In this document: in pieces, positions 1 through 6,162 of the stretch | How positions within the stretch are numbered: position 1 is the first letter of the stretch | Layout of the letters: each line of letters opens with the position of its first letter | From: Lachnospiraceae bacterium UBA6998 | GTDB taxonomy: Bacteria > Bacillota > Clostridia > Lachnospirales > Lachnospiraceae | Direction of reading: 5' to 3' | NCBI GenBank assembly: GCA_002448395.1 | Contig: DJXS01000075.1 | Location: 20,184-27,202 of the forward strand | Length of the DNA stretch: 7,019 nt | The notes under the pieces: generated by a model | Databases searched by the model: none | What the model saw: the letters and a program-made list of their open reading frames with translations, nothing else | What the model was told of the DNA's origin: nothing | Translations under genes and position numbers: made by a program

Positions 1-606
1 AATATGGATCCCAGACCTTCCATGCTCCTTCAGTTCGCACAGATGGGCTCGATCTATATGCGCAATATGACAGGGGTCGAGAAACCCAGAGTCGGACTCG
101 TCAATGTGGGAACGGAAGAAGAGAAGGGAAATGAGCTTGCCAAACAGGCCTACCAGCTGCTCAAGAATTGCCCGGACATCAATTTCGTGGGCAATATCGA
201 GGCGAGGGAGATCCCGGAAGGCGCGGTCGATGTGGCGGTCACGGATGCATTTACCGGAAACGCTATTTTGAAAATGTACGAAGGCGTGGCGAAGGTGATC
301 CTGCACGAACTCAAGGGGGCGCTTATGTCGACCTTTTTGAGCAAGATCGGAGCCCTGATGATCAAGCCGGCCCTCAAGGGAATGATCAAGACCTTCGATG
401 CTTCCGAGTACGGCGGAGCACCGATGCTGGGGCTGAAAGGCCTTGTGGTCAAGGCGCACGGCAATTCCAAGGAGGCGGAGATCGAACACGCGCTGGAACA
501 GTGCATCACCTTTAAGGAGAAGCAGATCAACGATCTTTTCCGCAGCGAAATGAAACTTGATGAACTCGCGTCAGCCCGCAGAGTTAAGAAGAATACAGAA
601 GAATAA
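1..606 (+). CDS. plsX: Phosphate acyltransferase PlsX, 5'-truncated (C-terminal 201 residues)
   Basis: PlsX converts acyl-ACP and inorganic phosphate to acyl-phosphate, the acyl donor used by PlsY to start phospholipid synthesis at the inner face of the membrane. The reading frame is open from base 1 (Asn-Met-Asp-Pro-Arg-Pro), so the gene begins upstream; the ATG at base 4 lies inside the conserved family stretch GAN-x-D-x-x-P and is not a start. Visible family motifs are the LLQFAQMGSIY segment, GLVNVGTEEEKGN, VGNIEAREIPEG, and the signature DAFTGNAILKMYEG. Family members are about 330-345 residues, so roughly the first 130-140 are missing. It ends with TAA at 604-606, 11 bases before acpP, the usual partner. 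fabD and fabG, which separate plsX from acpP in Bacillus, are absent here. Identification is secure from the C-terminal signatures. Confidence 0.95.
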   Translation, partial: NMDPRPSMLLQFAQMGSIYMRNMTGVEKPRVGLVNVGTEEEKGNELAKQAYQLLKNCPDINFVGNIEAREIPEGAVDVAVTDAFTGNAILKMYEGVAKVILHELKGALMSTFLSKIGALMIKPALKGMIKTFDASEYGGAPMLGLKGLVVKAHGNSKEAEIEHALEQCITFKEKQINDLFRSEMKLDELASARRVKKNTEE

Positions 607-617
607 GGAGACTGATT

Positions 618-857
618 ATGGACGAAGATTTCAAGAAACTGTGTGCAATTATTGCGGATGTACTCGGTATCGATCCCGATGAGATCACTATGGATACAAC
701 ATTCGATGAAGATCTCGGTGCAGACTCTCTGGATGTCGCTTCCATTATCATGGGTATTGAGGACGAATACGATGTGAAGGTTGATACGGAAGTAGCCGCC
801 AAGGTCACTACCGTCGGAGAAGCGCTCGCCCTGATCAAGGGGGCGGCTGAGGGATGA
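618..857 (+). CDS. acpP: Acyl carrier protein AcpP
   Basis: Small cytosolic carrier (79 residues) that holds growing fatty acyl chains on a 4'-phosphopantetheine arm and hands them to fatty-acid synthesis enzymes and PlsX. The attachment site is Ser37 (codon 726-728) in the motif GADSLD (34-39). The protein is strongly acidic by my count (21 Asp/Glu against 5 Lys and no Arg), as expected. The ending VTTVGEALALI matches the family's fourth helix. The start is supported by AAGGAG at 605-610, 7 bases before the ATG. It lies 11 bases after plsX and its stop overlaps the rnc start in an ATGA, suggesting translational coupling. The recognition helix after Ser37 reads VASIIMGIEDEY rather than the usual form with an acidic residue two positions after DSLD (as in xVELVMALEEEF). 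A specialised ACP is possible, but the plsX-rnc context favours the housekeeping one. Confidence 0.95.
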   Translation: MDEDFKKLCAIIADVLGIDPDEITMDTTFDEDLGADSLDVASIIMGIEDEYDVKVDTEVAAKVTTVGEALALIKGAAEG

Positions 858-1552
858 GAAATTCTTCACTGGAAGTTCTGGAAGGACGTATAGGTTATCA
901 TTTCAAGGATAAATATCTTCTGGAATGCGCGCTGACCCATACGTCCTTTGCCAATGAGCAGAAAATACACCGTTATAAGGATTACGAAAGGCTGGAGTTC
1001 CTCGGAGATGCTGTTCTTGAGATGGTCTCCAGCGCTTTTCTGTATAATGAATACCCCGATAAAAGAGAGGGAGAGCTGACCAAACTGAGGGCCAGCCTCG
1101 TCTGCGAGCCGTCTTTGGCGGACTGCGCGCGGACCCTCGGGATCCCGGATTTCCTGCGCCTTGGAAAGGGCGAGGAGGTGAGCGGCGGGAGAGACAAGGA
1201 GTCTATCCTGTGCGATGTAGTGGAAGCCGTGATCGGGGCTATGTATCTGGACTGCGGGGAGGTGGATCCTCCGCGTCGTTTTATCATGCAGTTTATTCTG
1301 TCGGACAGAGACAGAGTATTCTTTTATGACTCCAAATCGATGCTTCAGGAATGGGCGCAGGGGCGTGGAGAGACTATTCGCTATGAGCTCCTTTCAGAGA
1401 GCGGTCCCGAACACATGAAGCTGTATACGACCGGCGTTTATGTGGGAAGCACACTGATCGGCACCGGCGAGGGCCGTTCCAAGAAAGCGGCGGAGCAGCA
1501 GGCGGCCTATGCCGGGATCAGGAAGATCCGGGGCAGCAAGACAAAAAACTGA
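854..1552 (+). CDS. rnc: Ribonuclease III
   Basis: Mg2+-dependent endonuclease that cleaves double-stranded RNA, processing the rRNA precursor and regulating some mRNAs. The 232 residues hold both expected domains. The catalytic domain (about 5-150) carries the signature ERLEFLGDAV at 45-54. By alignment with the E. coli enzyme, the metal-binding residues are Glu48, Asp52, Glu72, Asp121 and Glu124 (in CDVVEAVIGAMYLD), all intact. The double-stranded RNA-binding domain (about 159-226) has SKSMLQEW, SGPEH and GRSKKAAEQQAA. The length is normal. The ATG overlaps the acpP stop (ATGA, 854-857), and AAGGGGG at 837-843 inside acpP is a plausible ribosome site. After the catalytic helix there are two adjacent prolines (139-140) in a region usually rich in helix formers; this is probably a lineage variation. 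The stop is 20 bases before smc. Confidence 0.97.
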   Translation: MRNSSLEVLEGRIGYHFKDKYLLECALTHTSFANEQKIHRYKDYERLEFLGDAVLEMVSSAFLYNEYPDKREGELTKLRASLVCEPSLADCARTLGIPDFLRLGKGEEVSGGRDKESILCDVVEAVIGAMYLDCGEVDPPRRFIMQFILSDRDRVFFYDSKSMLQEWAQGRGETIRYELLSESGPEHMKLYTTGVYVGSTLIGTGEGRSKKAAEQQAAYAGIRKIRGSKTKN

Positions 1553-1572
1553 TAACCAGGGAATAAGTATAA

Positions 1573-4500
1573 ATGTATTTAAAATGTATCGAGATCCAAG
1601 GCTTTAAATCTTTTGCCAACAAGATCAGATTTGACTTTCATAACGGGATCACGGGAATCGTAGGGCCCAACGGCAGCGGAAAGAGCAATGTGGCGGACGC
1701 TGTCCGCTGGGTGCTGGGCGAGCAGAGGGTCAAGCAGCTGCGCGGCTCCTCCATGCAGGACGTCATATTTGCCGGCACGGAATCGAGAAAGCCCATGGGA
1801 TATGCTTACGTGGCTATCACACTGGACAATTCCGACCACAAACTTCCCACGGACTACAAGGAAGTGACCGTGGCGAGAAGGATCTACAGAAGCGGCGAGA
1901 CGGAGTATCTGATGAACGGCGCGTCGTGCCGGCTCAGAGATATTCACGAGCTTTTCTACGACACCGGAATCGGCAAGGAAGGCTACTCTATCATAGGCCA
2001 GGGGCAGATCGACAAGATCCTCAGTGACAAGCCCGAGGACCGCAGGGAACTCTTCGACGAGGCGGTGGGAATCGTCAAGTTCAAGAGACGCAAGGATATG
2101 ACCCTGAAGAAACTCGCCAGCGAGAAGGAGAATCTGGTCAGGATCAACGATATCCTCGCTGAGCTGGAGAAGCAGATCCCTACCCTGGAAAGACAGTCGG
2201 AGAAGGCCAAGGTATTCTTCAAGGAGAGGGACGCCCTAAAGGCTAGAGACGTCAATCTCTTCCTTTTGGAGAACCAGAAGAACCTGGCCGAGCTGGAATC
2301 GGTAAAAGAGAACGAAGAGACAATTGAGAGGGATCTCAAAGAAGCCCGTGATCTTTACGAGAGGAACGGACAGGAATATGAGGCGGGCCGGCAGAAGCTG
2401 GGTGAACTCGAAGGAGAGATCGAGCAGATCCGGAATAGGATCACGAATGCCAGTGTCGTCAGAGAGAAGATCGAGGGCGAGATCAAGGTCATCGAGGAGC
2501 AGGTCCGGGCCGCATCGGGAAATGCGGAGCACTTCAGGACAAGGAGAGAATCCGTATCTGCCGAAATAGAGAGAGACCGTAAGGAAGAAGAAGAGATCCT
2601 CGAGAGGAAAAACGGGATCGACAGCAGCCTTGAACAGCTGCGAAGAGAACAGACCAAGGCAAGAGAGAGCGCATCGGGGTGCGCTGATCAGATCATCCGC
2701 TACTCAAGACAGGTGGACCTGGGTAAGAGTGAGATCCTTCGGATTCTCAGCGAGCGCGCTACGATCAAATCCAGCATTGCCAGTCTGAGCGCCCGTCAGG
2801 AGGAAAACGAGAGAAGAAGACAGGAACTGTCAGCCGGCATAGAGCAGGCGCAGTCGAGCGAGACAGAACAGACACAGATCATAGATGATCTGCGAAGACA
2901 GTTCAGAGAGATCACGGAGTCCGTAAAAGCGCTGCAGGCGCGTCAGAAGGAGATAGAGTCAACCATCTCCGGCATGAAGAAGAGACTGGGAGACGAGGAC
3001 GAGCAGCTGCGCGCCAGCCAGCTCAGGTTCCACCAGGAGAAATCCCGCCTTGACGCGCTGGTCAACCTGACTGAGAGATACGAGGGCTTCGGCGGCAGCG
3101 TCAAGAAGGTCATGCAGAACCGGACGGCGGAAAAGGGCGTCATCGGCGTAGTAGCGGATCTTCTTAAGACGGACAAAAAATACGAGACTGCCATTGAGGT
3201 AGCTCTGGGTGGAAATATCCAGAACATCGTCACGGAAGACGCGGACACCGCGAGGCGCATGATCGAGCTGCTCAAGAGAGAAAAGGCCGGAAGAGCTACT
3301 TTCCTCCCCCTCAATGATCTGGGCAGGCCCCAGGAATTTAAAAATACGAAAGTGCTGCAGGAGCCGGGCGTGATCGGCCTTGCAGACAGTCTTGTGCGCT
3401 GCGACGACAGGTACCGCCCCGTAGCGGCTTCCCTCCTTGGAAGGATCGTGATCGTGGACCGATTTGACCACGCGGCGGCAGTGAACAAGAAATATGGGCA
3501 TTCCGTGCGAATGGTGACTCTGGAGGGCGAGCTGTTCATGCCCGGAGGCGCCATCAGCGGCGGAGCTTATAAAAACAGCAGCAATCTTCTGGGAAGACGC
3601 CGTGAAATGGCGGAACTGCAGGAGAAGGTCAAGGAAGCTGCCAGAGAGACGCAGCAGCACGAACAGGCCATCGAAGATATTAAATCCGAGAGGACGAACC
3701 TTCGAACAGAACTGGAAGAGAACCGCCAGGCGCAGCAGGAAGCGTTCCTGAAGCAGAATACGGTCAGAATGAGCATTGCCAGCCAGCAGGAGAAGAAGAA
3801 AGAGGCGGCTGGCAGCGCGGAAGAAATGGCCAGAGAGCGCGAACTGATCGAGCAGCAGAAGAAAGAGCTGGAAGCGGAGCGCTTAAGCGCCGAAAAAAGA
3901 CTGGCTTCTTCAGCTGAAGGCGAAGAGAAGATGAACTCGGCTGTCAGCGAACTGGAAAAGAAGCTGGAGCAGCTCCGCAAAGAGGAAGGAGTCCAGACCC
4001 AGATCCTGTCCAAATGGGACACGGAGATCGAGAAGACGCTGCAGCAGCAATCTTTTGAACTTAAAGACCTGGACCGCGTACAGGAGGACCTGGTAAGACG
4101 CGGAAGAGAACTTGAGGAGATCGAGACAGCGATCGCCCGCGGAGACGCCGTTATCGAGAGCGGCACAGAGAGGATCCGCGGTCTCAGAGAACAGCTCTCA
4201 GGTTCTGAGGACGCCCAGGACGGCAGCCGCCGGGCACTGGAGGAAAAGAATCAGGAGAGAGACAGACTCAAAGAGGCGATGCAGAGGCAGCTCACCGAGA
4301 AGGATTCGCTGTCCGAGCAGATCCACGCCCTCGACAAGGAGGACGTAAGGCTGCACAACCGCAGGGAGCGCCTGCAGGAGGAAGTGGACAACCGCGTCAC
4401 CTATATGTGGAACGAATACGAGATCACTCTCAGCGACGCAGTGAAACTCCGGGACGAGCAGCTCAGCGACATTGCACAGCTCAAAAAGGAGATCGCGGAG

Positions 4501-5136
4501 ATCAAGGCCAGGATCAAGGCGCTGGGCAGCGTCAATGTGGACGCGATCGAGGAGTATCGGGAACTGATGGAGAGGTATACTTTCCTCAAGACCCAGCACG
4601 ACGACCTCACCGAGGCGGCAGAGAGCCTGGAAAAGATCATTGCGGAACTGGACGCTTCCATGAGAAAGCAGTTCCAGGAACAGTTCAGCAGGATCCAGGA
4701 GGAGTTCGACAAGGTCTTCAAGCTCATGTTCGGAGGCGGAAAGGGCCGCCTTGAACTGATGGAGGACAGGGATATTCTGGAGGCAGGCGTGCGCGTCATC
4801 GCGCAGCCGCCGGGGAAAAAGCTGCAGAACATGAACGCCCTGTCCGGCGGAGAGAAGGCACTCACGGCGATCGCTCTTTTGTTCGCGATCCAGAATCTGA
4901 AGCCTTCGCCCTTCTGCCTGCTCGATGAGATCGAAGCGGCTCTGGACGAGAGCAACGTGGACAGGTTCGCGGACTACCTGCACAGACTCACGCAGTATAC
5001 ACAGTTCATCGTGATCACCCACAGAAGAGGCACTATGCAGGAGGCGGACCGCCTGTACGGGATCACGATGCAGGAAAAGGGCGTCTCAGCCCTCGTAAGC
5101 GTGGATCTGATCGACGAGAAGGATCTTGTTTCCTGA
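1573..5136 (+). CDS. smc: Chromosome segregation/condensation ATPase SMC
   Basis: SMC dimerises and, with ScpA and ScpB, forms the bacterial condensin that extrudes DNA loops and aligns chromosome arms from the origin. The 1187 residues are a typical full length. In order: N-terminal ATPase half-head with Walker A GPNGSGKS at 31-38 (Lys37) and the DNA-contacting Arg57 in LRG; a Q-loop region around 137-147 (GYSIIGQGQ); a long Glu/Lys/Arg-rich coiled coil from about 165 to 500; the hinge from GFGGS (505-509) to GGAISGG (658-664); a returning coiled coil to about 1020; and the C-terminal half-head with the signature LSGGEKALT (1090-1098) and Walker B FCLLDEIEAALDE, where Asp1118 and catalytic Glu1119 are present. 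The start is supported by AGGGA at 1558-1562, about 10 bases upstream, and by an N-terminus matching Bacillus SMC (MYLKCIEIQGFKSF). No frameshift is visible. scpA and scpB are not in the window. Confidence 0.98.
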   Translation: MYLKCIEIQGFKSFANKIRFDFHNGITGIVGPNGSGKSNVADAVRWVLGEQRVKQLRGSSMQDVIFAGTESRKPMGYAYVAITLDNSDHKLPTDYKEVTVARRIYRSGETEYLMNGASCRLRDIHELFYDTGIGKEGYSIIGQGQIDKILSDKPEDRRELFDEAVGIVKFKRRKDMTLKKLASEKENLVRINDILAELEKQIPTLERQSEKAKVFFKERDALKARDVNLFLLENQKNLAELESVKENEETIERDLKEARDLYERNGQEYEAGRQKLGELEGEIEQIRNRITNASVVREKIEGEIKVIEEQVRAASGNAEHFRTRRESVSAEIERDRKEEEEILERKNGIDSSLEQLRREQTKARESASGCADQIIRYSRQVDLGKSEILRILSERATIKSSIASLSARQEENERRRQELSAGIEQAQSSETEQTQIIDDLRRQFREITESVKALQARQKEIESTISGMKKRLGDEDEQLRASQLRFHQEKSRLDALVNLTERYEGFGGSVKKVMQNRTAEKGVIGVVADLLKTDKKYETAIEVALGGNIQNIVTEDADTARRMIELLKREKAGRATFLPLNDLGRPQEFKNTKVLQEPGVIGLADSLVRCDDRYRPVAASLLGRIVIVDRFDHAAAVNKKYGHSVRMVTLEGELFMPGGAISGGAYKNSSNLLGRRREMAELQEKVKEAARETQQHEQAIEDIKSERTNLRTELEENRQAQQEAFLKQNTVRMSIASQQEKKKEAAGSAEEMARERELIEQQKKELEAERLSAEKRLASSAEGEEKMNSAVSELEKKLEQLRKEEGVQTQILSKWDTEIEKTLQQQSFELKDLDRVQEDLVRRGRELEEIETAIARGDAVIESGTERIRGLREQLSGSEDAQDGSRRALEEKNQERDRLKEAMQRQLTEKDSLSEQIHALDKEDVRLHNRRERLQEEVDNRVTYMWNEYEITLSDAVKLRDEQLSDIAQLKKEIAEIKARIKALGSVNVDAIEEYRELMERYTFLKTQHDDLTEAAESLEKIIAELDASMRKQFQEQFSRIQEEFDKVFKLMFGGGKGRLELMEDRDILEAGVRVIAQPPGKKLQNMNALSGGEKALTAIALLFAIQNLKPSPFCLLDEIEAALDESNVDRFADYLHRLTQYTQFIVITHRRGTMQEADRLYGITMQEKGVSALVSVDLIDEKDLVS

Positions 5137-5137
5137 T

Positions 5138-5160
5138 CCCCGCGCACATGACGGGGCGGG
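5138..5160 (+). other. GC-rich inverted repeat just after smc
   Basis: CCCCG at 5138-5142 can pair with CGGGG at 5152-5156 around a 9-base loop; a competing pairing uses CCCGC (5139-5143) with GCGGG (5156-5160). The stem starts two bases after the smc stop. No run of T follows (the next bases are AAGTATATAAT), so it does not look like a standard intrinsic terminator. It could be a 3'-end stabiliser for the smc transcript, a weak attenuator, or chance in GC-rich DNA. Confidence 0.3.
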
Positions 5161-5165
5161 AAGTA

Positions 5166-5171
5166 TATAAT
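5166..5171 (+). promoter_or_regulatory. Candidate -10 element of an internal ftsY promoter
   Basis: The bases are exactly TATAAT, in an AT-rich patch that stands out from its surroundings. Transcription would start near 5178, leaving a leader of about 23 bases before the ftsY ATG. The weakness is the -35 side: at a 17-base spacing the hexamer is CGCACA, which matches only half of TTGACA, and there is no TG extension before the -10. It may be a weak internal promoter that uncouples ftsY from the upstream operon, or a chance match. Confidence 0.35.
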
Positions 5172-5188
5172 CAGAAGTCAATTAATCT

Positions 5189-5197
5189 AAAGAGGTG
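5189..5197 (+). promoter_or_regulatory. Ribosome binding site that sets the ftsY start
   Basis: AAAGAGGTG lies directly before AATATG and complements the 3' end of 16S rRNA well. The GTG inside it (5195-5197) is in frame with ftsY and could be read as a start, but it would lie within the Shine-Dalgarno sequence itself. The ATG at 5201 is correctly spaced and gives the family-typical N-terminus MGLFDRLKQGL. Confidence 0.75.
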
Positions 5198-5200
5198 AAT

Positions 5201-6115
5201 ATGGGTTTATTTGACAGGCTTAAACAGGGGCTAAGCAAGACTAAGGCGAATATCTCCGACAACATGGACATCATTTTCAATACCTACGGGTACGAGAAGG
5301 TCAGCGAGGAATTTCTCGAAGAACTGGAAGAGACGATGATCATGGGAGATATCGGCGTTCAGACGACGGAAGAACTTCTGGACGATCTCCGGCAGAAGGT
5401 AAAGGATGAGCGGATCAGGTACTGCCCTGACTGCCGCCAGGAGCTGATCCTGGGGATCAGAAATAAAATGAAACAGAGCAAGGACGCCTACGCCTTCGAA
5501 GAGGGACCGGCGGTGATCCTTGTGATCGGCGTAAACGGCGTCGGCAAGACTACTTCTGTAGGAAAACTTGCGGCCAATTACCGCAAACAGGGCAAAAAAG
5601 TGTTGATCGCAAGCGCTGACACTTTCCGCGCGGCGGCAAATGAGCAGCTTACTGAGTGGGCGAAGAGAGCCGGCGTCGATATCATCGGTGCCGCAGAAGG
5701 CTCTGATCCCGCGGCGGTCGTATATGACGCAGTGCAGGCAGCCAAGGCGAGAAAGACAGATATCCTTCTTGTGGATACCGCCGGCCGTCTCCACAACAAG
5801 AAGAACCTGATGGCGGAGCTCAGTAAGATCGACAGGATCATTACGAGAGAGTATCCCGGGTGCTTCAGGGAGAACTGGGTAGTGCTGGACGGCACTACAG
5901 GCCAGAACGCGATCTTCCAGGCAAGAGAGTTTGCCAGTGTCACGAATCTGACCGGTATAGTCCTCACCAAGATGGATGGAACCGCCAAGGGAGGCATCGC
6001 CATTGCCGTACAGGCGGAACTGGGGATCCCGGTGAAGTTCATCGGCGTCGGAGAAGCGATCGAGGACCTGCAGAAGTTCAACCCCGACCAGTTCGTGGAT
6101 GCGATTTTCTACTAA
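5201..6115 (+). CDS. ftsY: Signal recognition particle receptor FtsY
   Basis: Membrane-associated GTPase that pairs with Ffh to deliver ribosomes making membrane proteins to the SecYEG translocon. With the ATG start it has 304 residues. The acidic A domain of enterobacterial FtsY is essentially absent, as in many Gram-positives: the protein opens with MGLFDRLKQGL, a probable lipid-contacting amphipathic helix, and goes straight into the N domain (to about 100, with EELEETMIMGDIGVQTTEE). The G domain follows: P-loop GVNGVGKTT (110-118), DTFRAAANEQL (140-150), DTAGR (192-196), guanine-specificity TKMD (256-259) and IGVGEAIEDLQKF (281-293). There is no methionine-rich M domain, which separates it from Ffh. 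A Cys-Pro-Asp-Cys pair at 75-78 in the N domain is unusual. It follows smc after 64 bases, as in the conserved smc-ftsY order. Two in-frame TAA codons (6113-6115 and 6116 region reading taataaataa) make a firm stop. Confidence 0.97.
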   Translation: MGLFDRLKQGLSKTKANISDNMDIIFNTYGYEKVSEEFLEELEETMIMGDIGVQTTEELLDDLRQKVKDERIRYCPDCRQELILGIRNKMKQSKDAYAFEEGPAVILVIGVNGVGKTTSVGKLAANYRKQGKKVLIASADTFRAAANEQLTEWAKRAGVDIIGAAEGSDPAAVVYDAVQAAKARKTDILLVDTAGRLHNKKNLMAELSKIDRIITREYPGCFRENWVVLDGTTGQNAIFQAREFASVTNLTGIVLTKMDGTAKGGIAIAVQAELGIPVKFIGVGEAIEDLQKFNPDQFVDAIFY

Positions 6116-6122
6116 TAAATAA

Positions 6123-6146
6123 AGGCAGCTGTACTCAATACTGCCT
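6123..6146 (+). other. Imperfect hairpin between ftsY and the threonine ammonia-lyase gene
   Basis: AGGCAG (6123-6128) is complementary to CTGCCT (6141-6146) across a 12-base loop. An alternative fold pairs GGCA with TGCC and stacks GTA (6131-6133) on TAC (6139-6141), leaving a 5-base CTCAA loop. It is followed by CTGAAAGG, not a T-run, so it is not a standard intrinsic terminator and the downstream gene may be read through from ftsY. The spacer is too short for a T-box or riboswitch, and no promoter is evident in it. Confidence 0.35.
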
Positions 6147-6162
6147 CTGAAAGGACTTATAC

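Noticed and set aside
150..869. Long open frame of 239 codons on the minus strand across plsX and acpP
   Set aside because: It is fully antisense to two confidently identified genes, its translation is Ser/Leu/Ile-rich with no family motif, and it has no supporting context.
1579..5022. Many open frames of 80-270 codons on the minus strand within smc
   Set aside because: The smc coding strand is very purine-rich (Glu, Lys, Arg and Gln codons of the coiled coils), which removes stop codons from the opposite strand. The products are Ser/Leu-rich shadows with no recognisable domain.
5195..5200. GTG at 5195 as the ftsY start, giving two extra residues
   Set aside because: The GTG is part of the Shine-Dalgarno sequence AAAGAGGTG; the ATG at 5201 has proper spacing and the family-typical N-terminus.
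5860..6150. Plus-strand overlapping frame inside the ftsY 3' end
   Set aside because: It is an Arg/Gly/His-rich out-of-frame reading of the ftsY G domain without a ribosome site.
6123..6150. Rho-independent terminator after ftsY
   Set aside because: The inverted repeat is present but has a large loop and is followed by CTGAAAGG with no T-tract, so a terminator call is not supported.
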